The notes under the pieces were generated by a model, which was not told where the DNA came from, did no database searches, and saw only the letters and a list, made by a program, of their open reading frames with translations. The translations under genes were made by a program, and so were the position numbers. From contig JACKAO010000006.1 of the NCBI GenBank assembly GCA_020635035.1, positions 1-64,000 on the forward strand: DNA of 64,000 nucleotides, given 5' to 3'. This document shows positions 18,906 to 28,132 of the stretch, piece after piece. Within the stretch, counting starts at the first letter, position 1; each line of letters opens with the position of its first letter. Source of the DNA: Calditrichia bacterium. GTDB taxonomy: Bacteria; Calditrichota; Calditrichia; Calditrichales; J004.

Positions 18906-21278
18906 TTAAAAACTTCCAAAATCTGCGTCATCCAAAGAAATCAATTCTTCTTCTTTTGATCTTTTTGATTTCGCTCTCTTATTGGTTTTATCAATTTTTA
19001 TGGGTTCATCGGCTGGATCCGGTGAAAATGATGTTTTCTTAGCAGGCTTTTTTACATATCCGGCAAGAGCATTTTGTCTGCTTTGAGTAAGCTTAAAGGT
19101 ACTTATTAATTGTTTAAGCTGTTCTGCCTGAGCAGAAAGCTCTTCGGAAGCAGAAGCGCTTTCTTCTGCATTGGCAGTGTTATTTTGAGTAACCTGATCA
19201 ATCTGGTTTAGTGCCTGATTAATCTGCTCAATCCCTGCTACCTGTCTGGCTGAAGAGTTTGAAATTTCTTCAACTAACGAACCAACTTTTGAAATACTTT
19301 CAATTATTTCATTTAGAGCGGTTGCCGTCTTATTTGCAATCTTGGTACCGTTTTCAACTTTATTTACCGATCCTTCGATAAGGTCGGTTGTTTCCTTAGC
19401 AGCTTTTGCACTGCGTTGAGCCAGGCTGCGAACTTCTTCGGCAACAACAGCAAATCCTTTTCCATGAACACCTGCACGAGCCGCTTCAACAGCTGCATTC
19501 AGGGCCAACAGATTTGTCTGGAAAGCGATTTCATCAATCACTTTAATAATTTTAGAAATCTGTGAAGATGAATCATTGATTTCATTCATCGCAGACAACA
19601 TTTGCTGCATCTGTTTATTACCATTTTCTGCACTGTTTTTAGAAACAACAGCGATCTTGTTTGCTTCGGATGCGTTTTCAGCATTTTGTTTTGACTGGGT
19701 ACCAATTTCCGTCATTGATGCGGATGTTTCTTCAAGAGAACTTGCCTGTTCTGTTGCACCCTGTGAAACGGCCTGACTGGAATCTGAAACCTGTTGTGAG
19801 CCATCCGAAACCTGGTTTGCTGCAATCGCTACCTGGTTCAAAATATTATTAAGTGAATCCAGGGTTTGATTAAGGGCAGATTTCATTTTGGCATGGTCAC
19901 CTTTATAATCACCTTCCATGCGAACACGTAAATTACCTTTAACCATTTCTCCAAGAGTAATTAGAGCTTCATCCATTGGTTTTAAAATATTGTCAATAGT
20001 TTCATTAAAGCCATCAACAAGTTTTTTATAATCACCGGAAGCATTCTTAACTTGTGCTCTGTTATTTAATTCACCGTTTTTGAGTTTTTCAGCTGTAAGA
20101 TTAACTTCATTTACAACTTCTTTGATAGCTGTCATATCAACAGCCTGTTCCATAGCACCAATTATATTTCCAGCTGCATCCTTTATTGCTGCACCGGTGT
20201 ATTGAATTGGTATATTTTTTCCTTTAGCTGTAATTACTGTTTCTGCTGTAACCAGCCTGTTTTCTTTCATAGCCCTTGCAACAGCGCAATTTTCTGTTTG
20301 GCAATGTGCATTATTAAGGAGATCATAACATTTTTTACCGATACATTCTTCTGGCGAATATCCGGCAATTGCTGCACCTGCGGGATTCATATAGCGGACG
20401 TTGTATTCTTTATCAACCACATGAACAGGAAAACTCAGGTTATCAAGATATTCAACTTTTTCAGCACTGTCATGCAGTGCTGCTTCAACTTCCTGCTTGT
20501 TTTTCTTAAGATTATCACGCATAGCAATCATTGCATTGCCAAGAACGTCGTCACGGGAAGCAGCTTTTATTTCAACATCCAGGTTTCCTTCAGATATAAC
20601 CTTCGCCGCCTGGGCTTTTTGTTTCAATGCTTCAGACATAATCCTGAATGAATCTGCAAGATCGCCTATTTCATCCCGCTGACCAATGTCAATTTCATCA
20701 TCTATACGTCCATCTTTTAAAGATTCGGCATAATTTGTCAGCTTTTTGATTGGTTTACTTACAAGTTTTCCAAAAAGGAACTGAAGGATACCGACGATAA
20801 ATATTATAGTGACAAAAGTTAACGTCATAACCATAGTATTTAACTCTGAGATAGCGGCTTCCATATTGTCTCTTGTAAGAAAAATTGATAAGTGTCCAAT
20901 TGTCTCACCGTCACTGATTATATCACTTTTCAGAACAATTGCATTCGTTGTATCAATTTTTATTTCTTCAAAGGTTAAGGGATTCCCATCAGGATCGTAA
21001 AAAATGGCGCCTGCAACATCTTCCTGATCTTTAAGATCAGCAACAATTTTTTCCAGCATTTGCATATTGTAGCCAAGTATTAAATCTTTACTAACGGAAG
21101 TCAGAACTTTGGAAAGACTTTCACCTTTTTCTATTAATTCAGTTTCAATCTGAGTACGCTGATTGTTCTCAATCATCCAGTTACCGGTGAAAAGTATTAA
21201 AAAGATAGCAAGCGATGTGAACAGGATAAATTTCAGGCTTAATTTTTTATTTATTTTTTGCAATAAGTTCTCATTCAT
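18906..21278 (-). CDS. Methyl-accepting chemotaxis protein, HAMP-PAS-HAMP-signalling domain
   Basis: The protein has 790 residues. Membrane helices near 14-34 and 148-170 enclose a ~110-residue periplasmic sensor. A HAMP domain, a PAS domain (~275-385) and a further HAMP-like region follow. The C-terminal signalling coiled coil has EIAFQTNLLALNAAVEAARA and VAEEVRSLAQRSA at the hairpin tip, where CheA and CheW bind. The PAS carries CX8CX4C (in KKCYDLLNNAHCQTENC), like the small PAS protein at 16220. AGGAGAG precedes the ATG. It lies 23 bases after a PhnD-like binding protein, so bound ligand may be reported to this receptor. No che genes or flagellar genes are in the window. Confidence 0.93.
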   Translation of the reverse strand: MNENLLQKINKKLSLKFILFTSLAIFLILFTGNWMIENNQRTQIETELIEKGESLSKVLTSVSKDLILGYNMQMLEKIVADLKDQEDVAGAIFYDPDGNPLTFEEIKIDTTNAIVLKSDIISDGETIGHLSIFLTRDNMEAAISELNTMVMTLTFVTIIFIVGILQFLFGKLVSKPIKKLTNYAESLKDGRIDDEIDIGQRDEIGDLADSFRIMSEALKQKAQAAKVISEGNLDVEIKAASRDDVLGNAMIAMRDNLKKNKQEVEAALHDSAEKVEYLDNLSFPVHVVDKEYNVRYMNPAGAAIAGYSPEECIGKKCYDLLNNAHCQTENCAVARAMKENRLVTAETVITAKGKNIPIQYTGAAIKDAAGNIIGAMEQAVDMTAIKEVVNEVNLTAEKLKNGELNNRAQVKNASGDYKKLVDGFNETIDNILKPMDEALITLGEMVKGNLRVRMEGDYKGDHAKMKSALNQTLDSLNNILNQVAIAANQVSDGSQQVSDSSQAVSQGATEQASSLEETSASMTEIGTQSKQNAENASEANKIAVVSKNSAENGNKQMQQMLSAMNEINDSSSQISKIIKVIDEIAFQTNLLALNAAVEAARAGVHGKGFAVVAEEVRSLAQRSAKAAKETTDLIEGSVNKVENGTKIANKTATALNEIIESISKVGSLVEEISNSSARQVAGIEQINQALNQIDQVTQNNTANAEESASASEELSAQAEQLKQLISTFKLTQSRQNALAGYVKKPAKKTSFSPDPADEPIKIDKTNKRAKSKRSKEEELISLDDADFGSF

Positions 21279-21301
21279 GATTCTCTCCTGCAGGCATCAA
21301 A

Positions 21302-22183
21302 TTATAAGTTGAGATCTGAAAGACAATCTTCAACGGATGTATAATCAAGCGGAGCACTCCAGCCAACTACTTTTGCAGCTTTTGCAGCAGGATCATCTGC
21401 TGACATGGCTGAAAGCACCTTTGTAACTTCCACTGCAACAGCAGTGTTTACATGACTTAAACTTGAAAGCGGCCATTCCGGATAAAGACGCGTGCTCAAA
21501 GCAAACGGGAAGCCGGCATTGGATTGAGTGTTTATGATTTTAAAATCTTTCATATCAATTTTACCTTCAGCGGCCATTCTCTCATAAGTGTCGGTCCGAA
21601 CAGTACCGGCATCCATTACTTTATTACGTACAGCTAAAACAACATTGTCGTGTGTACCTGCAAAAGCAAGCTTTGCAAAATCTTTTTGTGGGTCAATACC
21701 ATTGGCTTTTAGTTCCCTGAAAGCCATTTGCCAGCCGCCAAAAGAATTTTCTTCAACAGCAATAAATTTTTTCCCTTTGAGATCTGACAGGTTATTAATA
21801 GCACCGTTGTCAGCTCGTGCTAAAATAACTCCGCCGAATTCTTTTACCGCTTTACCCTGGCGTGAATTAATCATTGTGGTAACAGGCGCCACATTAAATT
21901 TACGTTTCAACGTGATAAACATAGATGAGTTAACCAGAACAAAGTCAACTTCTTTTTTCTGAACGGCTGGTTCAACCTGATCAAAATCCAACGGAATAAT
22001 TTTGAAAGATTTACCGGGAAGTTTTTGACTGAGATAATCTGCTGTTGCGGACCATTGTTTCATGCAATTTGCCGCACCACGTTTAGCAAGAACGCCAATT
22101 TTAAACGATTCCTGGGCATTTGTATGTGATAACAAAAAGAAAAATGACAGCATCAGAATTGAAAAAAATGATAAACGCTTCAT
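21302..22183 (-). CDS. PhnD-like phosphate/phosphonate periplasmic binding protein
   Basis: The protein has 293 residues with a signal peptide ending TNA and Gln at +1. The mature protein has FKIGVLAKRGAANCMKQWSA, VDFVLVNSSMF, LKGKKFIAVEENSFGGWQMAF and AGTHDNVVLAVRNKVMDAGTVRTDTYERM, the fold-defining segments of PhnD-type (type 2) binding proteins for phosphate, phosphite or phosphonate. The family also includes many sensors of other ligands. No PhnC/PhnE transporter genes are nearby; instead the next gene in the operon is a chemoreceptor. AAGGAAG precedes the ATG. Confidence 0.88.
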   Translation of the reverse strand: MKRLSFFSILMLSFFFLLSHTNAQESFKIGVLAKRGAANCMKQWSATADYLSQKLPGKSFKIIPLDFDQVEPAVQKKEVDFVLVNSSMFITLKRKFNVAPVTTMINSRQGKAVKEFGGVILARADNGAINNLSDLKGKKFIAVEENSFGGWQMAFRELKANGIDPQKDFAKLAFAGTHDNVVLAVRNKVMDAGTVRTDTYERMAAEGKIDMKDFKIINTQSNAGFPFALSTRLYPEWPLSSLSHVNTAVAVEVTKVLSAMSADDPAAKAAKVVGWSAPLDYTSVEDCLSDLNL

Positions 22184-22401
22184 GGTTAACTTCCTTATTT
22201 TGGTAGAACCGTATTTTTAATTACTTTCTTTAATATCGTTAGAACAAAATGTATGCTTAGTAAAAAAATGCACAAGTCAAATTACTGATCATTTACTGTC
22301 CAGATTTTTTGCGCTAAAGAGAAGGAATTTCCGGTTAGTTTTATGCGAAGTTTACGGTATAAGAAATAAATTAAGGGTCATCTATTAAAGAAAAAGAGAA
22401 T

Positions 22402-23433
22402 TTAAAAACCAACAACAACCTGCAGGACGGTTCCTTCAAAATTATTAAATGAGTTAAACTGGTTTTCAAGACGTACTTCACACCCTTCAATAACATTGAA
22501 GCCGCCACCAAATGAAACCTTTCTTTGGTCTTTAGATTGCTCGTTGATATTGGAGAAGTAACCATATCTTCCGCTCAAATAGAAGTATTGAAAGTCATAT
22601 TGAATTTCACTGTAATAACCGTAGCCGGAAAGATTGTAAAAATTTAAAAAATGCTGTTCGATATATTCTGTTTTAAAAACTATCGGTTCAAACTGCACTT
22701 GCAGATCGGCTCCTGTAAGTTGTCTGTTTATTCTATTTGATTGGTTTACAAAGCCGGCGTAAGAACCACCTATTTCAATTTTTTCAACCGGCTTAAAGCC
22801 AAATCTTCCGCCAAAGGCCATTTTTATCTTTTCAGAATATTGAAAAGTTTCCGTCTGGTGTTCATAACCATTCACACCGAATAACACAAGATTTAGGTTT
22901 TTACGTTCTAAATATAAACGGACGCCAAAATCGTTCCAGCCGTCATGTGTGTTAACAACCGCAACAGGACAAGAGATAAGTTTTCTTTCGATGGATGGGT
23001 AAACGTGCCAGTCAATCCCGAATGGTACATCAAATTGTCCTATTGCAATTCCTGCTGCATCAAATAAATCTGTATGTTTAAAATGGTCGTCGTCAATTCC
23101 CCATATTTGAAAATCGATTACAAATTCCCCGACTCCAAATATTTGATCCCGGGCATTATAAGCTATAGCTGCAGAAACAGTAATCCTGTTTTTAAGGATG
23201 GTCTCAATATCAATCTCGAGCTGACCAACATCGCAAACACTGGAAGCATTTTTGGTGTTGGAAGAACTATACTGAATATCTCCAAAACCTGAAATTGAAA
23301 CATTGTTGATATTGCTTAAGATTGACGGGGAGTAATTTGTGTCCTGCTTTTCTTCATCTTTATCATTACCACCGGCAAATAAAAAGCCCAGAAAAAGGAA
23401 AGCCAAAAAAATATTTAATTGAAATATTCTCAT
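22402..23433 (-). CDS. Outer-membrane beta-barrel protein, hypothetical
   Basis: The protein has about 343 residues, with a hydrophobic signal peptide (LNIFLAFLFLGFLFAG) and then a polar linker. The rest is strand-rich: VSISGFGDIQYSSS, LEIDIETILKNRITVSAAIAYN, an IGQFDVPFGIDWH segment typical of porin-like proteins that follow phosphate-type barrels, and a terminal strand ending in VVVGF. The C-terminal Phe supports outer-membrane insertion. I start it at 23433 rather than 23442 because AAGG is well spaced from the second Met and touches the first. It lies 218 bases before the PhnD-like gene on the same strand. Confidence 0.7.
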   Translation of the reverse strand: MRIFQLNIFLAFLFLGFLFAGGNDKDEEKQDTNYSPSILSNINNVSISGFGDIQYSSSNTKNASSVCDVGQLEIDIETILKNRITVSAAIAYNARDQIFGVGEFVIDFQIWGIDDDHFKHTDLFDAAGIAIGQFDVPFGIDWHVYPSIERKLISCPVAVVNTHDGWNDFGVRLYLERKNLNLVLFGVNGYEHQTETFQYSEKIKMAFGGRFGFKPVEKIEIGGSYAGFVNQSNRINRQLTGADLQVQFEPIVFKTEYIEQHFLNFYNLSGYGYYSEIQYDFQYFYLSGRYGYFSNINEQSKDQRKVSFGGGFNVIEGCEVRLENQFNSFNNFEGTVLQVVVGF

Positions 23434-23716
23434 TTTATACATCCTTGTATAAAACTCATCCCTGATTTTTATATAGTACTCGACGGTGAGAATGGTACGT
23501 GAAAAATATATCTTTTTTTGGATGAAAAATTACCAACCTGATTTTTAAAGATAAAAGATCATAAATCATGAACCAGAGTTCGGGAAAGTAGTATGATGGA
23601 GAATGTTGAAATTCGTTGTTATAGATTCTCTTTAACTATTAATTGAATTAAGTTTTTTGTATATTAACTGCTTATTAGCAAATAAATTTTTTAGTAAGCA
23701 TAATAAGGTAAAACGC

Positions 23717-26071
23717 ATGAAATTAGGAATTTATACAATTTATCTGGCATTAATTGCCACAGCATTTTCAGCTTTTCATTATTGGCGATTGAGTCGCTTA
23801 GAAAGTAACAATCCTAAAAACGAAAACCTGATTTCCAGACAGGATTTAGCGCGTACAGGTTTTTATATTATGACGTTTTTTGTTGTTGCAGCTTCTATAT
23901 ATTTATGGTATTTGATTTTTACACATCAATTTCAGGTAAAATATATATACAGTTATACTTCACGGGATTTAGGTCTGGGTTATCTGATATCAGCTTTCTG
24001 GGCAGGCCAGGAAGGTTCTTTTCTGTTTTGGACGCTAATGATTGCAATTATGGGTGTATGGTTTATGCGAAAAGCAGGAAAGCTTGAATCCTATTCGATG
24101 TTTTTTATAAATCTGGTACAGGCAGCTTTTCTAATCCTGCTGATAATTGCGAGTCCTTTTGCAGTTCAATCTGCTACACCGCCTGACGGAGCAGGTTTAA
24201 ATCCATTGTTACAAAATCCCTGGATGGTTATTCATCCGCCAATTTTGTTTCTTGGCTATGCTGCCACAACGATTCCTTTTGTTATCGGACTTTCTGCACT
24301 ACTTAAAGAAGATTTCAGCAATTGGGTCAAGATGGCACTTCCCTGGACACTTTTTGCTTCTGTAAGTATGGGTGCCGGCATTATTATCGGTGGCTATTGG
24401 GCTTACAAGGTGCTTGGGTGGGGTGGTTATTGGGGCTGGGATCCTGTTGAAAATTCATCACTGATTGCATGGCTTACCGTTTTAGCTTTATTTCACGGTT
24501 TGATAGTAACCCGGATAAAAGGAGGACTACAAAAGACTAACTTTGTACTTACAGTATTGTCTTTCAGCCTTGTTTTATATGCAACTTTTTTAACTCGCAG
24601 CGGGGTGCTGGCAGATTTTTCTGTGCATTCTTTCCAGGACCTTGGGATTAATGTTTATCTGACCTTTTACATGATTCTTGTTTTTGCCGGGGGACTTCTG
24701 CTGGTTTTTGCAAAACGTAAAAAACTGCCTTTTGTAAAAATAGATTTCTCCGTGCTTTCAAAGGAACAAATACTTGTTTATACAGTGCAGATATTACTTT
24801 TAAGTACCCTGCTTGTTTTGATCGGAACATCATCACCACTGATAACAAAAATTTATGGTGATCCGGGTCAGGTTGATATTTCTTTTTACAATACAGTAAA
24901 TCAACCAATAGCAGTTATCATTTCAATCTTACTTGGTTTGGCACCACTGCTCGGCTGGCGTGAAGACGAAACAAAAGAACTCCTGAAAAAACTGATTCCA
25001 TCTATAGTGGTTGCTGTCAATTCTGCAGGTATTGCTATATATTTCGGGATGTCAGGATTTTTGAATATTTTATTTACAGCTTCAATCATGCTGGCTTTTA
25101 CAAGCAGTCTCATTGTTGTAATTCAACGAATTAAACAGGGATGGCGTTTTATTATTGCACCACTTTCTCATCTTGGAGTTACAATGATGTTTGCAGGTAT
25201 TATTATTTCTGCAGTTTTTAATGAAAGCGAACGTGGTACAATTACCCAGGGAATTCCAGGGACAATTCTGGGTAACGAGTTGACTTATATGGAAGATTTT
25301 AATAGTCCGGATGGAAAAAACGGATTAAAAATACAGGTAAAGAATGGCAACTCTACATACATTGCCGATCCACGCTTATATATGAATGACTACTCACGAA
25401 GTGTGATGAGTGAGCCGTTTGTAAAAGAAGGGCTTTTCAACGATACCTATATTTCATTGCTGCAAAAAATGGATGGTAAGTCAACTAATCCAAACAGCAT
25501 TGTGATTCAGAAAGGTCAGCAAAAAGATTTTTCAGATTATAAAATCCTTTTTAAAGGATATGAAATGGGACAGGATCCTGAAACAAAAGAATTTTCTGTT
25601 TCGGCTGTTCTGGATATTGAAAAAGATGGAAAGTCAATTGAAGTTAAACCTGCGTTATTAATGCAGGGAGAACATCGTCACAGCCAGCCCGCTGAATTAA
25701 CCGGAATTGAACCGGAAGGTACTAAAATTTCGGTGAGCCTTGTTAGTATGAGTGTTGAAGATAAAATGGTTGAACTCAGCTTTATAGGTATTGATCCAGG
25801 CCCGCAAGCAATGCAGGCGGATCAGATTGTTGTTGAAGTGAGTCATAAACCTTTTATGGGAATAATGTGGATTGGTACAATTATTCTCACACTTGGTACG
25901 CTCCTGGCAATGCGTAAAAGAAATGAAGAACTGAAGTTGCTTCGCAATACACCAGAAAAGAAAGCTGCACAAAATGTCTGTCCTAAATGCAAAACGGATA
26001 ATGATCTGAACGCCAAATTTTGCAGAGAGTGCGGAGCTAAACTGAAAGTTAACAAGAAAAAGGTAAGTTAA
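23717..26071 (+). CDS. ccmF: CcmF/NrfE-type cytochrome c haem lyase with C-terminal zinc ribbon
   Basis: The protein has about 784 residues with some 14-15 membrane helices. The haem-handling WWD motif is at about residues 234-250 (GYWGWDPVEN), and PWMVIHPPILFLGY and the TFLTRSGVL segment around them match CcmF. The family attaches haem to apocytochrome c on the outer face of the inner membrane, with CcmE and CcmH. After a periplasmic domain and the last helix comes a cytosolic tail with CPKC and CREC (~755-777), a zinc ribbon not expected in CcmF. The start at 23717 has AAGG upstream; an open frame extends 20 codons further. No other ccm gene is adjacent. It converges with the next gene, overlapping by four bases. 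Confidence 0.9.
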   Translation: MKLGIYTIYLALIATAFSAFHYWRLSRLESNNPKNENLISRQDLARTGFYIMTFFVVAASIYLWYLIFTHQFQVKYIYSYTSRDLGLGYLISAFWAGQEGSFLFWTLMIAIMGVWFMRKAGKLESYSMFFINLVQAAFLILLIIASPFAVQSATPPDGAGLNPLLQNPWMVIHPPILFLGYAATTIPFVIGLSALLKEDFSNWVKMALPWTLFASVSMGAGIIIGGYWAYKVLGWGGYWGWDPVENSSLIAWLTVLALFHGLIVTRIKGGLQKTNFVLTVLSFSLVLYATFLTRSGVLADFSVHSFQDLGINVYLTFYMILVFAGGLLLVFAKRKKLPFVKIDFSVLSKEQILVYTVQILLLSTLLVLIGTSSPLITKIYGDPGQVDISFYNTVNQPIAVIISILLGLAPLLGWREDETKELLKKLIPSIVVAVNSAGIAIYFGMSGFLNILFTASIMLAFTSSLIVVIQRIKQGWRFIIAPLSHLGVTMMFAGIIISAVFNESERGTITQGIPGTILGNELTYMEDFNSPDGKNGLKIQVKNGNSTYIADPRLYMNDYSRSVMSEPFVKEGLFNDTYISLLQKMDGKSTNPNSIVIQKGQQKDFSDYKILFKGYEMGQDPETKEFSVSAVLDIEKDGKSIEVKPALLMQGEHRHSQPAELTGIEPEGTKISVSLVSMSVEDKMVELSFIGIDPGPQAMQADQIVVEVSHKPFMGIMWIGTIILTLGTLLAMRKRNEELKLLRNTPEKKAAQNVCPKCKTDNDLNAKFCRECGAKLKVNKKKVS

Positions 26072-26679
26072 GTTTTCTGTTTTAGGTACTTATAGATCAG
26101 CGGATTAATGCGTTTTCCGGTATTTTCCATAAGAAATTTATAAATTTGGTATTGATCCGCTGTTATTCTTGAATGTTTCCTGATTCTCAGGCTGGTTTTT
26201 TCAGAATCTTTTTCACAGACAGGCAGATCAAAATTATCCAGATTTGTAATTTTTCCTTTCAACTCCTGAAATAAATCCTGAGAGATGTTTTGCTGTAATG
26301 CGCTTATGTGCCTTTTCGCAAATATATGTGGTTCACACAAATAAAAGGCATACACGGCCGCAGGTATATTTTTAAGTAAGGATGTGCCTGAAAATCTGTA
26401 TATAACCGTAATGATATTTTCATTCAGAATGATTATATCCCTCCACGTGTCATATAGCTGTGCTTCTGTCCCATGCACAGTTTCTCCGTCACATTCTACT
26501 CCGATAATTTTATCATCGTTTTTTATGGCAAAATCGATGCGGAATTTGCCCCATAATGTTTCAATTGCATATTGCGGAATTAGCTGAACAGATTTTTTTA
26601 ACAGGGGTTGGAGAGTTTGCGCAAAAAGTTCTTCTAGGGGGCTTTCAAAAGGAGCAGAAAACGTTTTTCGCGGTTTCAT
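26068..26679 (-). CDS. DUF559-like (PD-(D/E)XK fold) endonuclease-domain protein
   Basis: The protein has 203 residues. The first 120 show FESPLEELFAQTLQPLL, then FRIDFAI and KIIGVECDGETVHG, then WRDIIILNENIITVIYRFSG. The D, ExDG(E) and His positions match the Vsr/DUF559 nuclease-like fold, with Asp and Glu where metal would bind. The C-terminal ~80 residues are helical and unknown. There is no methyltransferase or helicase beside it, so I do not assign a restriction role. It lies 17 bases downstream of trkH on the same strand, so it is probably co-transcribed with trkH and the HAMP protein. Confidence 0.7.
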   Translation of the reverse strand: MKPRKTFSAPFESPLEELFAQTLQPLLKKSVQLIPQYAIETLWGKFRIDFAIKNDDKIIGVECDGETVHGTEAQLYDTWRDIIILNENIITVIYRFSGTSLLKNIPAAVYAFYLCEPHIFAKRHISALQQNISQDLFQELKGKITNLDNFDLPVCEKDSEKTSLRIRKHSRITADQYQIYKFLMENTGKRINPLIYKYLKQKT

Positions 26680-26696
26680 GGTATGAATTAAATAAG

Positions 26697-28130
26697 CTAA
26701 TTTTTTAGATAGAAAAGAGCCAGGATGTTAAAAATCTCGAGTCGTCCCATAAGCATGTTTACACTTAGCAACCACTTGGCAATATCCGGTAAGCCTGAAA
26801 AGTTTCCAAGAGAACTAACATCACCAAAGCCAGGACCGACATTTCCAATTGTTGCGATTGATGCGGAAAATGCGGTCATTACATCTACATTTGCAAGAGT
26901 CAATAAAACGGTTGTCAGAAAAAAGATAAATATGTAAAGGATTATAAAAACAGCAGTGTGATTAATAAGCTGCTCGGAAATGGGATTTTTATCCACTTTG
27001 ATTACGACCACCGCATTAGGATGGTTTTGTTCTGTGATTAGTTTTTTTATGGATTTAAAGAAGAGAAAAATCCGGTCAAATTTCATGCCGCCGGAAGTGG
27101 AACCAACCATAGCACATTGAATAGTAAAATACATCAGGATAATCTGTGTAAATACCGGCCACGACGCCGAGTCGGCATTTGCAAATCCGGTAGTGGATGC
27201 CAAAGAAATAACCTGGAATGAAGCAAAGCGCAGTGAATCGCCTCCATTAAATGTACCGCTGGTAAAAAGTTTTAAAGCAACGGCAATGATACCAAGCGCC
27301 ATAACAAGGATATATGTTCGTGTAACAGATGATTTAAAGATATTTTGTGATTTACCGGTGAAAGTGTTAAACAATAGTCCAAAATGGATCCCAGATAAAA
27401 CCATAAATACCATTATTATTACTTCAACGGATATACTGTGAAAAGATGCCACACTGAGATTTTTTGTTGAAAAACCCCCGGTTGCAACAGTTGCAAAAGA
27501 GTGATTGATCGCGTCAAAAAAATTCAATCCTGCAAACATAAGTAAAATCGTTTCAGAAAGTGTAAGTCCGAAATAGACGAGTACCAATATAAAAATAACT
27601 TTACGGGCGTTTGTCCGGAAGTTCGATTTGGAAATTTCCGACATTTCAGCATGCAGTAATACGATTCTGGATGATTTTGACTGCGGAAGAATCAGCAGCG
27701 CAAATAAAATTATTCCGATGCCACCGATAAAATGGGTTGATGAGCGCCAGAATAATAAACCTTTTGGAAGGGCTTCAATATCGTTAAGGATTGTTGATCC
27801 GGTTGTGGTATAGCCCGAAACACTCTCGAACCAGGCATTGGTAAATGAGAATTCACCACCCCACATTATATAAGGAAGGGTTCCTATCAGACAGGTTATA
27901 GTCCAGCCGGCGACAACAATTATAACACCTTCATTAAAGGAAAGATCTTCAGAAACGGGTACAAAAATCATCGGGAACATGCCCAGAATAAAACAGGTAA
28001 TCGCGCTGAATAAAAGGGGAATGGCTGAGCTTTCACCTCCGAAAAAAGAAATCAGAAATGAAATAAAAAGGAATATTCCATTGAACAGCAGAATATATCC
28101 CAGATGTCTGACGATGACTTCTGTCCGCAT
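26697..28130 (-). CDS. trkH: TrkH-family potassium uptake protein
   Basis: The protein has 477 residues with ten or more membrane helices and four selectivity-filter-like repeats: SVSGYTTTGSTI, SFATVATGGFS, STTGFANAD and ATIGNVGPGFG. The Gly in each filter is present, as is GSTSGGMKFDR on the cytoplasmic side. It would import K+, normally under control of the ring-forming TrkA, which is not in this window. Two bases separate its start from the stop of the HAMP protein upstream, so they are one operon. Confidence 0.95.
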   Translation of the reverse strand: MRTEVIVRHLGYILLFNGIFLFISFLISFFGGESSAIPLLFSAITCFILGMFPMIFVPVSEDLSFNEGVIIVVAGWTITCLIGTLPYIMWGGEFSFTNAWFESVSGYTTTGSTILNDIEALPKGLLFWRSSTHFIGGIGIILFALLILPQSKSSRIVLLHAEMSEISKSNFRTNARKVIFILVLVYFGLTLSETILLMFAGLNFFDAINHSFATVATGGFSTKNLSVASFHSISVEVIIMVFMVLSGIHFGLLFNTFTGKSQNIFKSSVTRTYILVMALGIIAVALKLFTSGTFNGGDSLRFASFQVISLASTTGFANADSASWPVFTQIILMYFTIQCAMVGSTSGGMKFDRIFLFFKSIKKLITEQNHPNAVVVIKVDKNPISEQLINHTAVFIILYIFIFFLTTVLLTLANVDVMTAFSASIATIGNVGPGFGDVSSLGNFSGLPDIAKWLLSVNMLMGRLEIFNILALFYLKN

Positions 28131-28132
28131 AA

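Noticed and set aside
20202..20651. 149-codon rightward ORF
   Set aside because: It is antisense to the chemoreceptor, whose domains are intact; the Cys/Phe-rich product has no family features.
18438..22183. Complete phosphate or phosphonate ABC transporter
   Set aside because: Only the binding proteins are present; no permease or ATPase gene lies in or beside the cluster.
26068..26679. Restriction-modification or other defence system
   Set aside because: The nuclease-like protein has no methyltransferase, specificity or helicase partner; the neighbours are trkH and ccmF.
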